Below are positions 36,024 through 47,290 of a stretch of 64,000 nucleotides of DNA, one piece after another (position 1 is the first letter of the stretch; each line of letters begins with the position of its first letter). Origin of the DNA: Macrobrachium rosenbergii (Eukaryota > Arthropoda > Malacostraca > Decapoda > Palaemonidae); NCBI RefSeq assembly GCF_040412425.1, contig NC_089744.1:42246599-42310598 (forward strand), written 5' to 3'. The notes below the pieces were generated by a model. The model was not told where the DNA came from. It ran no database searches and saw nothing but the letters and a program-made list of their open reading frames with translations. Made by a program: the position numbers and the translations under genes.

Positions 36024-36239
36024 ATCTTCCTTCTTAATCAAATATTTTCATTGCTACCAAATTAAGCTGACTGCATGCAAAAACTGGGGTCAATGACTGA
36101 AACTGGTTACAAGTATGGTTGTAAGATGATTTTGCAACGATGCTGCTAAAGTGTTTTAGGATGATATTAGGGCATTACTAAAATACGTAGGTAGTTTGTA
36201 GAACAACGGGACTACATCTGGGTGTGGAACCATCAGCCG

Positions 36240-38190
36240 TTCTATTCTGATATTATATTTTTGTAACTAAATATATTTGTAATGATAAAAAAAATTTACT
36301 AATTTTCAAATATTACAGTACAGTACTGTAATAATGTAAACACAGCAAAACTTCAATAATATATATTTTTCTTAAAAAATGTTCTACACAACCAAAGCAA
36401 TCCACACAGATTGTAGCAAAAGAAATTGCATCCTAGGATGCTGTATACCCAAGGCGCAATGCTACTCGACAGGGTATCGGACGAGACTGGCTTGTTTTGG
36501 AAGAAGACGCCTTCCCGGACATACCTCATGAAGGACAAAGCCAGAGCCTCAAAGTTCAAGACCCAGACGGATAGGGTTACTCTTACCATGTGTGGCAATG
36601 CTGCTGGCTACATGCTGAAGCCAGGCCTCATTTACAACGCTGCGAATCCCAGGTCCCTCAAGAATAAGAACAAGGGGTTGCTGCCTGTATTCTGGATGCA
36701 CAACCCCAAGGCCTGGATCACCAAAGTCCTTACAGATCACTGGTTCATTCAGAGCTTCATCCCTCATGTTAGGCAATATCTCAATGACTTGGACATGGAG
36801 TTCAAGGTGTTGCTGATTATAGATAATGCTGGTGGCCCTGTGGATCTTTATTACGAGGGCATCCAGCTCGAGTTCCTCCCTACCAACACCACCTCTCTCC
36901 TCCAGCCTATGGACCAGTGTGTGATCCGTGCCTTCAAGGCACTCTAGACCCGGAACTCTCTCAACCACTTTGTTCAGGCAATGGAAGCTGACACTGAATT
37001 TACTCTGAAGGAGTACTGGCATAAATTCACAACTGCCACATCTGACTGTCATCGACCAATCGCTGAAGGACATGAAGAAGGAGACCCTGGATGCCTGCTG
37101 AAAGAAGTTGTGGTCGGAGTGTGTGCATGATTATAAGGGCTTCTTTCCTGAAGAAATTCAACATTTGGCCATTGGTAAGGTGTCCAATTGGCGAGGATTC
37201 TTGGTGGAGAAGGCTTTGATGACATCACCAAGGATGAAGTTGACACCCTCACCGATGCCCACTCTGACCCTCTGATGGACCAGGATTTGGAAGGATTGAT
37301 GAAGTCTGCCAGTGAGGAAGAAGACATGTCAGGTTCAGGAGACTAGGAGGAGGATGAGGGCCTCTTTCCCAATGTATGAGGATGACCAAGGAGCTAAAGG
37401 AGGTGATTTCAACATGGGATACTTATATGGAACGCTCCATAAAGTGTTCAAATGTCCTTGATGCGGCAATGGCACCCTATAATCATGCCCTTGTCAGCAT
37501 GAAGAAGCAGGGACCGCAACTGCCTATCACCATGTTTATCAAATGGAGGAAGAAGGATCCCCCAAAAGCTCCCCAAGCATCTGAAGAAGTGCCTCCCCAA
37601 GCTCCTGAAGAAGGGGAAGAGGCACCCCCAGAGGAGATGTAACTCCTCTGCTTTGCTGTGCAGTCATATCTTCATCTTCATTCATCGGACTGCACAGCTA
37701 ATTCATCATGATCTTCTTAATTAACATTCATCACTGGTGAGTACCCATATGCTTTAATTTTAATACGTATTATTACTATTATTATTATTATTATTATTTA
37801 ATCTCATTAATCTTATTATTTGAAAATTACAGCACATGTAGTACTCATTACCTGTACACATTACAGTAGTATTACAGGTGCAGTATTGTACAGTACAGTA
37901 TTATTATTATCATTATTATTTATTTACTTAATCTTATTATTTAACATTATTAAACTTAATAATTGAAAATTAGTATTGTCAATCATTATTTCATCATAAA
38001 AAATGTTTATGTACAGTACTGTACAGTATTTAGTCACAAAAATAATATGAAAATACAAAATAGTGCCCTACGAAAAATCAGCGACTAGGTAAATTTTCCG
38101 TGAATAACTTGAAGACAGGTTCCACAGAAAAATCCACGAATAGGTGAAGCTGCGAATCCTGAATCACAAATAGACAGGGGTCCACCGTAC
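36240..38190 (+). mobile_element. Tigger/pogo DNA transposon relic
   Basis: A broken transposase frame (36426-37642) is followed by AT-rich tail sequence and a right end '...cacaaatagacaggggtccaccgta' similar to other Tigger-type ends here. The left inverted repeat and the N-terminal coding part were not found, so the 5' side is probably truncated. The tail shares words with the non-autonomous element at 26727-28177, making this a candidate relative of the donor of transposase. Confidence 0.7.
36426..37642 (+). pseudogene. Tigger-type DDE transposase (broken)
   Basis: The frame 36426-36945 holds the catalytic DDE_1 domain: DETGLFWKKTPSRTY (first Asp), LTMCGNAAGYMLKPGLIY, ITKVLTDHWF, LLIIDNAGGPV (second Asp) and TTSLLQPMDQCVIRAFKA (third Asp). 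A TAG stops it at 36945. Beyond the stop, TLKEYWHKF, then frameshifted pieces, an acidic patch (EEEDMSGSGD) and a C-terminal frame at 37376-37642 with MERSIKCSNV-type residues continue the family pattern. The CENP-B-like DNA-binding domain is missing. Tigger proteins normally cut and paste their element at TA sites; this copy cannot. Confidence 0.85.
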
Positions 38191-40480
38191 AGCTTAATGT
38201 AAGTAGACAGACCAATTATCCTGAAGCTCGTTTCTAACCAGTTTTCCTCCTACAAGAGAAGAAATATTCCAGAACAATCCTGGAGGACTACCAAGTTCAG
38301 AAACTCCTTGCTGTCTCCACCTTGGTAACCCACAGGTCAGATTACAGAGAAGATGGAAAGGACAGAGGGGAGGTCATATAAGACAGAAGGAATGGAGAAA
38401 AAATGAAGATAATGGAAACTATGCTTTTCTTCCAAAAAATTATCCCTTTATCAACCCTTTACTGCAATGGTGAAGGGCCACTGGAAGACAGCCAAAACAG
38501 GAACTCATGAGATACCAAAATATGCCTCAAAGAAGAATCCCCAGTTTACCCTAAAGCTGATCAGAGAAAACTCCAGTAACCGCCCAGAATCTCCAGAGAT
38601 GTCAGTCATTGCAGGGTCCTGGACAACCAGGACAGAAGAAACTGTGTATGAAGTTCACAATCATCAGTACCAAGGGAGAACTGAAGGGACAAAGTTCTCG
38701 AGAAGACTTACAATACTCTCTGACATTGACTGGTTTATTGATTGATTTAGTTATGAATGTTTGGTCTAATGACCTGGCACTGAAACCTTTAGGTTGTTAG
38801 GTACCACAAGACTTCCCGGCAAGGGCATGCTTGTGACCAGAAAGAGAAGACAAGAAGGAAAGGGGAGAAAAAGTGCACTGTTCTTTTTCATCCCTTCCAC
38901 CAAGATCCTCTCCAAGCCTCTCATATTGATGCACAGATGCTAAGCAAGAACTGGCATCGTGCAAACCAGAAAAACAGGAAGGGATTCAATCTGAACCTCC
39001 CTTGACAGTCTTGTTGAAGGTCGACCATGATCACTCGTCACTTAAATGAAAGCTTCTCAATCAAGGGACTAAAATATTTATTTCTTCTTCTACCAGAGAT
39101 GGGATTGCTCACCAGAAATCCTGAAGGATGACCCTGAGGAGAAGACTAATGATGTCCCATCACTTCACCTACCTTAACCCTGAGAATGAAGGGGAGGGCT
39201 GGGACAGAGGCAGTAACCTCTAAGTGCTTTTCTAGAGGTATGCACATGAACACACCACTGCAGAAGGAAAATAGCAGACACTCGCATATACATAATCAAT
39301 AATGTTTCTATAGCACAAAAACCTAAAGTCCTGTAGCAAAGACTGAAGTTACCTTGAATGAATAATCCTATACAGGCAGTCCCCGGTTAACAGTGGGCTC
39401 GGTTAACGGCGATCCGGTTTTACTGGGCTTGTCTAGCGACGAAAATCGGCAATTTTTGGCGCTGAAAGTTGCCGATTTCCGCTTATCGGCACCGATACAT
39501 GCCTAACAGAGCATGACAACCGAAAATCGGCGCTTTGCGCTTTTCAATGCCGATAAGCCCCGAAAATCACCAATTTTCGGTTAGCAGCGATTTTCAGTTA
39601 TCATCACACCCTCAGAACGGAAACCCTGCCGATAACCGGGGACTGCCTGTATTTGTTATAAAATGGCAAATCCAAAATTTTTAAGAAATTTATGCAAAGA
39701 GAACAGATTATCTATGCAAAAAACCATACCAAAAAAAAAATTACCAAGCCAAAATAAATATAAAATTAAGTTAATTTTTTTGTTCAAGTATCACTGACAC
39801 TGAATTTCACAAAAATAATAAAAATAAGGGTTACAATAATAGCAGTGATGAAAACATCTTCATTTGATAATGGATGAAAATAAAGTGGAATTGACAGCTG
39901 GGTGAAAAAGTGGTTTCCCTGCCCCTCAACTACTTGCTGATAGGTAACTACCTTGTTACCAGCTTCTACGACCAAACTAACTTGTGCCTAAGGTACAGCT
40001 ACAAATAAACAAAGGTTTGTATCTTCATAAGAAAAATGTAATGCTACATCTACAGAGATGACAGCATTAACGTCACAATTAAAAATTGAGAATTACCACA
40101 GTTAAAGGATTTTTTGTTTTGAAAACTTTTTTTTATTCCATATTTTGCAAAGGAACTTTAAATGAAGCCTTTTGTGAGTGTCTGAGACCAAGAACTAACT
40201 ATTCTACTAGCCCTGCAGAACATCAGCAACTGTATCATTTTGAAGTCAATGCTATCAAATAAAGAAAGGTTGTATTACAACTTTAAAGTACCATGTCCTA
40301 TTGCCCTAGATTTTCTTACATACTGCACTCTTTGTTGATTTGCCACTTCATCTAAATTATGTTTTCTTCTTTGTCTTTCTTTTTTGCATATGGATATTTG
40401 TGGTTCTCATGGGAAAGATATTGAGGTGAACTCTAATGTGTACCCAATATAAGAGGTAGTGTCATAAGAAGTGCCTAGGA
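38191..40480. other. Mostly featureless stretch
   Basis: Apart from the M1 MITE at 39373-39649 only short frames are present. 38200-39350 is compositionally like 34600-35600; both might be one element parted by the SINE/Tigger insertions between them. I saw no coding motif in either. Confidence 0.35.
39373..39649. mobile_element. TA-flanked MITE, family M1, copy 3
   Basis: Ends CAGGCAGTCCCCGGTTAAC and ...ACCGGGGACTGCCTG; TA at 39371-39372 and 39650-39651. Internal 'gaaaatcggc / gccgatt' words alternate on both strands, so the whole element can fold on itself. Confidence 0.82.
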
Positions 40481-40489
40481 TTACAAAAC

Positions 40490-41075
40490 ATGCATGGAGT
40501 AAGAGATTCTTGATGCAGGAAAAGTATTACTGTATAAGAGCAAAATGGGAAGAGAAGAAGTTGGGCAACTTATTGTGACAGATGGGCAGCTCTTGGAGGA
40601 GATAAAGCATTTGGTAAAGATGTCCCACTGACAGAATGATAAAGAAAACAAACACTTACGATGGGTACTCAAGGCCTGTACAACAAAACCATGGGCACTG
40701 ATACTGATGAGGCAATTTAAAGAGATTTTAAAATGTGTGAACATAGAGCATCATGATTCATACCGTGTATGGTTGAAAGTTTGTATTAAGAATGAAGAAT
40801 AGGAGAAAAGATGTGGTGTCAAGACACTGGAAAATATCTGTAATGGTTTTGGATGCATGATGAGAAGGGATGAAAAACAGTTGGTCATGAAAGCAGCATA
40901 TATGCTATTAGCAAGAAACCTTGATAAAAGGGGACATATTAAGATCTAGACCTGATGGGAATTCAGGGAAAAAAGTGTGCAAATCAGAAGAAATTGGAGG
41001 GACCTCATTTCACATCTAACTCCATAAAGGGAAAACCTGATGTTAAAAAGTTTATGATGAAGATGATGATGATGA
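40490..41075 (+). mobile_element. Non-LTR retrotransposon 3' end with (GAT)n tail
   Basis: The plus strand gives GFGCMMRRDEKQLVMKAAYM followed by a WEF...RRNWRDLISHLTP block, resembling the 'GH-V-MRRD' and terminal 'W-R-D-L' parts of non-LTR ORF2 C termini. It ends with a gatgatgatgatg run at about 41058-41075, as expected for elements with microsatellite-like 3' tails (RTE type). Frames are broken. Confidence 0.5.
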
Positions 41076-41139
41076 TGTAAAAGCCTGACTACCAAGTTAA
41101 TAACCTTTTGGCCTGGTGCCTTGAATATTGGGGCTTTTT

Positions 41140-41188
41140 TGAATAATAATAATAATAATAATGATAATAATGATAATGATAATAATAA

Positions 41189-41231
<43 letters not shown>
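41140..41231. repeat. (AAT)n microsatellite, imperfect
   Basis: AAT/GAT units, pure AAT from about 41187. It flanks the left arm of the long inverted repeat; another (AAT)n at 41824-41855 flanks the right arm. Confidence 0.95.
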
Positions 41232-41276
41232 TCAATATATGAAGGGAATAGACCTTCTTTTAAACAGGTCTTATTG

Positions 41277-41820
41277 AAAAGGATGGCTGTATTATGCAAA
41301 TTTATCTTATACAGTGTCTTTTCTATTTTCCTTATGATTTGCTTTTCAGGCTCTGCGATGTTAGTAAGCAACTGGCCTATATTCATATTGGAAAAAGGAT
41401 AGTGTGTGGAATGCGGGAAGTCTTTTATTGAAATATCCAATCAGAAGTCCTTTATCGTCTGGATTCAGGTTCTATTTCAGGTACCGTCAACATGTTTCGA
41501 CCAGCCCATTGGTCATCCTCTGGATGTTGTTGAAGAAGATCTGGAGAAACAATGTGCCCCAAACATCAACATGGGAGAGAAGGCTCCGCCCGAGATGGTC
41601 AAAACATGTCGACGGTACCTGAAATAGAACCTGAATCCAGACGACGAAGGACTTCTGATTGGATATTTCAATAAAAGACTTCCTGCATTCCACACACTAT
41701 CCTTTTTCCAATATGAATATCGGCCAGTTGCTGATTAACATCGCTGAGCCCAAGAGCAATTCATAAGGAAAATAGAAAAGACACTGTATAAGATAAATTT
41801 GCATAATATAGCCATCCTTT

Positions 41821-41822
<2 letters not shown>
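41277..41822. repeat. Long inverted repeat, 2 x 227 bp with 92-bp spacer
   Basis: The left arm 41277-41503 and right arm 41596-41822 are reverse complements with few mismatches and no net length difference. The arms start 'aaaaggatggctgtattatgcaaa' and end 'ggtaccgtcaacatgttt(c)ga'. Small ORFs occur in near-identical pairs on opposite strands (41406-41627 plus, 41487-41693 minus), which is explained by the inversion and not by genes. The 'catgtttcgacca...ggtcatcctc' word at the inner edge is reminiscent of Penelope-like element ends; this is not proven. Confidence 0.93.
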
Positions 41823-41856
<34 letters not shown>

Positions 41857-41865
41857 CTTACAGCG

Positions 41866-42592
41866 GCACAAGATCTGGCCCTAAGAACCAACCCAATATG
41901 TTCAAAGAACAATAGATGGAAATAACATCTCACCCATATTCAGGAAGTGCAATATGAAAGACGAGACCATAAACCACATAGCAAGTGAATGCCCAGCGCT
42001 TGCACAGAACCAGTACAAAAAGAGGCATGATTCAGTAACAAAAGCCCTCCACTGGAGCCTGTGCAAGAAACACCAGCTAGCTTGCAGTAATAAGTGATAC
42101 AAACACCAACATGAGGGAACGATAGAAAATGATCACGCTAAGATCCTCTGAGACCATAATATCAGATACAGGGTGATTTGTGCCACCAGACCAGACGTGA
42201 CAATGATTGACAAAATCAAGAAGAAAGCACAGTATCACTCATTGATGTCACAACACCACGGGACACCAGAGGGATGAGAAAGAAAGAGGAAAAAATTGAT
42301 AAGTATCAAGACCTGAAAATAGAAATAAGAAGGATATGGGATATGCCAGTGGAAACTGTACCCATAATCATAGGCACACTAGGCACGATCCCAAGATCTC
42401 TGAAACAGAATCTGGAAAAACTAGAAGATGCAGTAGCTCCAAGACTCATGCAGTAGAGTGTGCTACTAGAAACAGCGAACATAGTGAGAAAAGTGATGGA
42501 CTCCTAAGGAAGCAGGATGCATCCCGGAACCCAACACTATAAAAACCACCCAGTCGAATAGAATGACTGTGATAGACCGAAAAATAAAATAA

Positions 42593-42646
<54 letters not shown>

Positions 42647-42648
42647 TC
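41866..42648 (+). mobile_element. 3' end of a non-LTR retrotransposon (ORF2 C terminus) with (AAT)n tail
   Basis: The frames give FRKCNMKDETINHIASECPA, a degenerate C-x2-C-x8-H-x4-C knuckle whose first Cys is Phe, then KKRHDSVTKALHWSLCKKH, RPDVTMIDK and, after a frameshift, KIDKYQDLKIEIRRIW and VPIIIGTLGTIPRSL (42274-42456). This order is typical of the ORF2 C terminus of a widespread group of invertebrate non-LTR elements. It ends in a 60-bp (AAT)n run at 42586-42648. Starts right after the (AAT)n at 41824-41855. Confidence 0.75.
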
Positions 42649-43728
42649 TTCCTTCTGAATGCAGAGCATAAAAAAAGTCAGTCATTCAAGTTACCAATTA
42701 TGGTTTTAATACTGCTATACATTTGATAGCTAAATGTATCTGCATTACCAAGCTACAGTAGTTGAGGCATATGACTACAAACCATGCCTTCAAAACCATT
42801 TAATAAATGTCTTCTCAAAAATGTAAATAAAAGCTTTGCTATACTCAAACATTGAATACATTTATAAAGTAATAAAGAGAATAATTCATGTTTTAAGGTG
42901 GAAGGTCTGCTCAAGCATCAGCCAAATGTTCTTAATATTATTAGTAAATTAAAAATAGCAAATTTTTAAAGTAATTTGTATTTTTCCTAACATATAAACC
43001 TGAAGTTCTTTACATAAGACTTAGCTTGCAAACAAGAGCTGGAATGGCTGTTTATCTTTCAGACGTAGTCATTAACTACCAACGGGTAGGGGAAAGCCCT
43101 GCCCACTCGTAGTACTGCACTACACTTTGCCTTCCAGCCAAGGTACCAGAATGAGGGGTGGATGAGGTGGGGCAAAAATGTAAAGAACTGCAGTCTGTAT
43201 GTTATGAAAAATGCAAATTACTTTATAAATTTGTAATTTATTCCTACACAAATACAAACCTTCGTTCCTTACACAGGAGACTTACCCATCAGTGGGGGGA
43301 GACTGGGCAAATCTCTGAACCAACTCGTTGGTTCTAACCACCCAAGAACACCTTCCTGGTCTGAAAGAGTTGAGGAAGGAATTCTGCATCTCTAATTTGT
43401 TGGACATATGGGATGTTGTAACTGCTAGACTTCTGAGCATAAAGGACTGAGTTTGATTTCATTACTTTTGATGAAGGCTTGAAGGAACCAATATGCATCG
43501 GAGACAATAAAACTTGCTATTAAAACCTTTCTCCCCTTGTCTAGAGAGAGGGGAACATGCATCACATCAATCTACAAACAAAATGAATGACAGGATACCC
43601 CTACAAATCTTGTCCGTCCAGCGCATGACAGCTCACTACCTGCGTTTCTGCCCTACAAGAAAGGTAGAAGAGAAAAGGGAGGAGACCTGGCTCGTCAAAC
43701 ACACTCTCTCTCTCACTTACCAAACACC

Positions 43729-44700
43729 TTAGAACAAGATGCTAACTGTCCCCTTTGGGGAGCCAGATGAGCTACACAAGGAAAACATGTCCAAAAACTT
43801 GTGGGCAATGTCCCAAAGGTAAAGCAAGGTAAATGTGGTCTGGACTGACCACACACCTGCTCGTAGTACCTGTTGAACCATTAGGCTCTTCCAAAATGCC
43901 AAGGACAGGGCGATGCCCCTAACCTTGTGAGCCCAGGCCTGAGATGTCAAGTAACATCTCATCCCAATCACTACTTACAAAGTTCTGTATGGAGAGGATC
44001 GAAAAGGACTTGATTCTGGCATCAGGGACCAACAGATTCTAATTATTTGCTACAAACTGCAGGACAAACTCGAACATAAAAGATCCCCAACCCCTCGCGC
44101 TTAATATCGAAGGAAAGGCCATGAAGCTCGCTTACTCTCTTCACCAGAGCAGGGTGAGCAAGAAAACCGTTAAAGAGTCATATCCCTGTCTGACGACTCT
44201 CTCAATGGCTCATACAGAGTACAAGTTAAGCTCCTCAAACTAAGAGTCATATCCCACTCAAGGGGCATGAGTTCCCTGGGTGGGGAAGACTGTTTGAAGC
44301 TTCTCAGAAGCACAAAGCTCTCCCATGAAGACGACAGATCGACTCTCTTCAACCAAAAGACCTGGCCAAGGGCAACTCTATAGCCCTTAATGTCCAAGAT
44401 GGAGAGAAGCTTCTCTCAGTGAAGAAAGATGAGAAAGTCTGTTACCTGCTGAAGAGAAGCTCTGACACCAACTACAGAAGACGACCTATTTCCCCTTAGT
44501 GCACAGCCACTGAGGATTTTTGCAGGTATCCAGACATCTCCTCCGTGTGTCGAGAAAAACCTCTGGCTCGAGAGACACTGGATAGTCTCCAGACATGAAA
44601 TGCCAGTGCTTCCACTGCCTGGTTGATACCTAGGGACCTAGAAAAACAGAGCCAGCAGGTCTGGGAACCACTCAGTTTGTGGTCACTTGGGAGCTACCGG
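43729..44700 (-). pseudogene. DIRS tyrosine recombinase (broken), copy A
   Basis: At 43971-43740 the minus strand reads AHKVRGIALSLAFWKS (the H-x-x-R box) and TTFTLLYLWDI (nucleophile Tyr). Upstream at 44400-44200, LEWDMTLSLRSLTCTLYEPL matches the mid-domain before the first Arg, and about 44450-44620 carries the core-binding start (QAVEALAFHVWRLSSVSRA). Frames change at least four times. More complete catalytic motifs than copies B and C. Confidence 0.7.
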
Positions 44701-44989
44701 TGTCAACCTGAGATTCAGGGTGATCAGGACCCTGTTGATCACCTAACAAATCAGACAAAATGGAGGGAAGGCATAAGCCTCTAAGTTGTCCCATGAGTGC
44801 TGGAAAGCATCCTCCATTGCAGCCCTGCAGGTCCAGCACGAATGAGCAGAACAACGGTAACAGTAACTTCCTGCTGTACTGGGTCGTGAACAGGACTATG
44901 TCTGCGACTCTCCATAACTCAAAGAGTCTCTCCACAATTCTTGGTGTACGAACCATTCTGTCCATATCACCTGACTCTAATGACTGAGT

Positions 44990-45120
44990 TGTCTGCCACT
45001 ACATTCCAAGAGCTCAGGACATTTGGGGGTTGGCTGAGAGCCCGAAACAAAGTGCCCTGAACTGGAACACCAAGCCCAAGGTAAAGTAGAAGTACTTCCA
45101 GGATGATCGATGGATAGGTA
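44990..45120 (-). pseudogene. DIRS reverse transcriptase, second fragment of copy A
   Basis: The minus strand gives VFQIPIHRSSWKYFYF and LVFQFRALCFGLSANPQM, the palm region just after the catalytic 'DLKDAYFQIPI' segment of DIRS reverse transcriptases. The finger fragment lies at 46625-46842, so about 1.5 kb of later insertions separates them. Confidence 0.7.
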
Positions 45121-45129
45121 TTTGGAATA

Positions 45130-46295
45130 CAATGAGCCAATCGTTTCTCGAAAATATCGTAACTCGGAGGCAGCCTAGCCTACACTATATAATCTATAAA
45201 TATACTGTACTGTGCTGTTAATTCTTTTTTATTTTTAACTGGTCTGTAACTACTAATATCAGCTAATTCTTTTTTACTTTTAACTGATTGAACTGAATAT
45301 AGAATTTAGGCCAAAGGCCAAAAACTGGGACCTATACGGTCATTCAGAGCTGAAACAGAAATTGACAGTAAAAGGTTTGAAGCGTAACAGGAGGAAAACC
45401 TCGCAGTTACACTATGAATCAATTGTTAGGAGAGGGTGGAAAGTAAGCTGGAACAGAATAATATGGAGGTACAGTAAAAGGAACGAAAGGGGTTGCAGCT
45501 AGGGGCCGAAGGCACGCTGCAAAGAACCTTAAGTAATGCCTACAGTGAGGTGCACTGACGGCACCATCCCCCTACAGGGTATTTTTAAATGGTCTGGAGG
45601 TTCAACGCAGATTGGAGATTTCACAGCTAGTGCACCAACAAACAAGACATTAAAACAAACAGAGAAACTGCATAACACAAACAAGAATCGGACGTGTGCT
45701 GTATACTCACCAAGATTTGGCCCATCGCCAACATACTTGAATGATGTCAGACTGCTGATTGCTACGTTGAACTAAATATTGGAAGAGGAGGATGGCGATG
45801 ATAAACCAGCAGGTTCATCAATTAGTCCTCTTCAGCTGTTAGTTCAGGTGGTACAGGGGGTATGATTTTGACAAAAGAGTTGTCACAAGATGTAGAGGGT
45901 TGAGGCTCAAATGTGGTGGAAGGTGGTGGCACTGGAGTCATTTTCTTAAGGAAGTAATCCATTGTAGCTTTTGCCCTGGCTCTTCTTCAATTTCTTCTTC
46001 CTCTTCTCCTCTTTTTCTCTTTACTGCAAATTTATTTAATTATATCTTCTGCCATTACCTCTACATCTTGTACTGTACATCTATGAGTTCTTGAATATCT
46101 TCCTCTTCAAGTTCTAAATTTAAACTTTTCCCTCCCAGGGCAACGTATAGTACATCGTACACTGCTGCCTGTGCCCATCGCATGAATTTTAAAGTATTTT
46201 CAATAGTCATATCAGTATCGCCATCGTAACTGATATTAAACTTCAAAATATAGCAACTCATAACATTGTAACTCAAGGACTACCTATATGCAGCC
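45130..46295 (-). mobile_element. Tigger/pogo-like remnant inserted in DIRS copy A
   Basis: The minus strand of 46276-46061 reads FMRWAQAAVYDVLYVALGGK and NLELEEEDIQELIDV, resembling the acidic 'E-D-x-x-E-L-I/V' stretch in the C-terminal half of Tigger-type transposases. An MDYFLKKMTPVPPP-type Pro/Ser tail follows on the same strand (about 45960-45830). The outer edges 'atcgtaactcggaggcagcc' (45165) and 'cattgtaactcaaggactaccta' (46265) look like eroded ends. Family level is tentative. Confidence 0.4.
45298..45560 (+). repeat. Dispersed SINE-like repeat (family S2)
   Basis: Matches the reverse complement of 4150-4465 throughout (aatttaggccaaaggcc ... aaaacctcgcagtt ... acagtaaaaggaacgaaaggggt ... 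aatgcctacagtg). The 5' side is preceded by a duplicated 'taattctttttta(t/c)ttttaactg' word (45220-45285). Confidence 0.7.
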
Positions 46296-46340
46296 TTCAA
46301 ACCTACCTAAAGCATGAAGTCACCCTCTCTGATGGCATCA

Positions 46341-46628
46341 TCTTAGTTCTTCGTTGGGCGAGTGGGTTCCATTCTCAGCTAGCATTCTGCTGGCCGCGAG
46401 TTCGAATCTCCGACTGGCCAATGAAGAATAAGAGGAATTTATTTCTGGTGACAGAAATTAATTTCTCGCTATAATGTGGTTCGGATTCCACAATAAGCTG
46501 TAGGTCCTGTTGCTAGGTAACCAACTGGTTCATAGCCATGAAAAATAAATCTAATCCTTCGGGCCAGCCCTAGGAGAGTTGTTAATCAGCTCAGTGGTCT
46601 GGTTAAACTAAGGTATACTTAACTTTTG
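46341..46628 (+). mobile_element. tRNA-derived SINE (family S1), copy 2
   Basis: Plus strand: A-box-like TTGGGCGAGTGGGTTCC, B-box GCGAGTTCGAATCTCC, then the same body as at 35746-36023 (gaggaatttatttctggtgacagaaatt, gtggttcggattccacaataagctgtaggtcc, ttaatcagctcagtggtctggtt). Flanked by an 11/12 direct repeat CTGATGGCATCA (46329-46340) / CTGATGGAATCA (46629-46640). Its mismatch and its position inside DIRS reverse transcriptase date it after that element. Confidence 0.88.
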
Positions 46629-46842
46629 CTGATGGAATCAAGACTGAGCAAACTGTTTCCATCTTGAACTGGGTCTGGCAAACAAACTGGTTCAGTGGAG
46701 AGAGGTAGATGGCTGGCCTCCAACCGTCTGTCGCCTTCTCCACCAGGAACAGGCAGCTGTGAAACAATGGAGACTGGTCTTTCATGACTTCTACCAGGGA
46801 CCCTTGCCAGCCTGGGTAGGGGGCTACCAGGGCTGGTACCAC
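46625..46842 (-). pseudogene. DIRS reverse transcriptase, first fragment of copy A
   Basis: The minus strand reads FLVEKATDGWRPAIYLSPLN followed by QFVCQTQFKMETVCSVL, the finger motif typical of DIRS reverse transcriptases (F-L-V-x-K-x-x-G-G-W-R-P-V-I-D-L-S-x-L-N). It is cut off by the SINE at 46341-46628; the next fragment lies at 44990-45120. Confidence 0.75.
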
Positions 46843-47290
46843 TATGCCAGGGGTTCAGAACCCCAGGTAGCAGTTACACCCATTCACTCAGCAATGAGTG
46901 CAGAAGAGGGCTGGCCTCTTAAAGCTCTACAAGACTTCCTGCAGGAGGGCAAGGAAACCTCCTTCTTCCTCCCTTTGCTAGCTTTGGATGAAGGGGAGGA
47001 GGTGACAGCACTCGACCACTCAGATGAAGACAAAGATAATAACGATTTCCTTCTCTCCTTCGATTTCCTGCTGAGTATGGCCTTAGACAGCAGTGTGTAG
47101 AGGACATCACCCAAGGACAATGTTGATGGCACCTTGGGACACATCACTGATACTATGTGTGGGGCCAGAAGACCATTCATAGTTTTCAAGTGATCAATGA
47201 GTAGATACACTCGGCTCCCCCAAGATGCCTAAGGAGGGCCATAACTCCTTAAGCCCCTTGGCCTTCTCAATGCCTGAAACAGGAGTCGGG

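Noticed and set aside
36549..37073. 174-codon minus-strand frame
   Set aside because: Shadow of the Tigger transposase DDE domain on the plus strand.
40685..40720. 'actgatgaggcaattt' as a hammerhead core
   Set aside because: No GAAA partner at the required distance and it lies within decayed non-LTR coding sequence.
41121..42685. Poly-Asn and poly-Ile frames around (AAT)n
   Set aside because: Microsatellite translation; the paired frames at 41406-41695 on both strands are mirror products of the long inverted repeat.
46341..46420. Possible tRNA gene on the plus strand
   Set aside because: Same SINE family; no cloverleaf closure.
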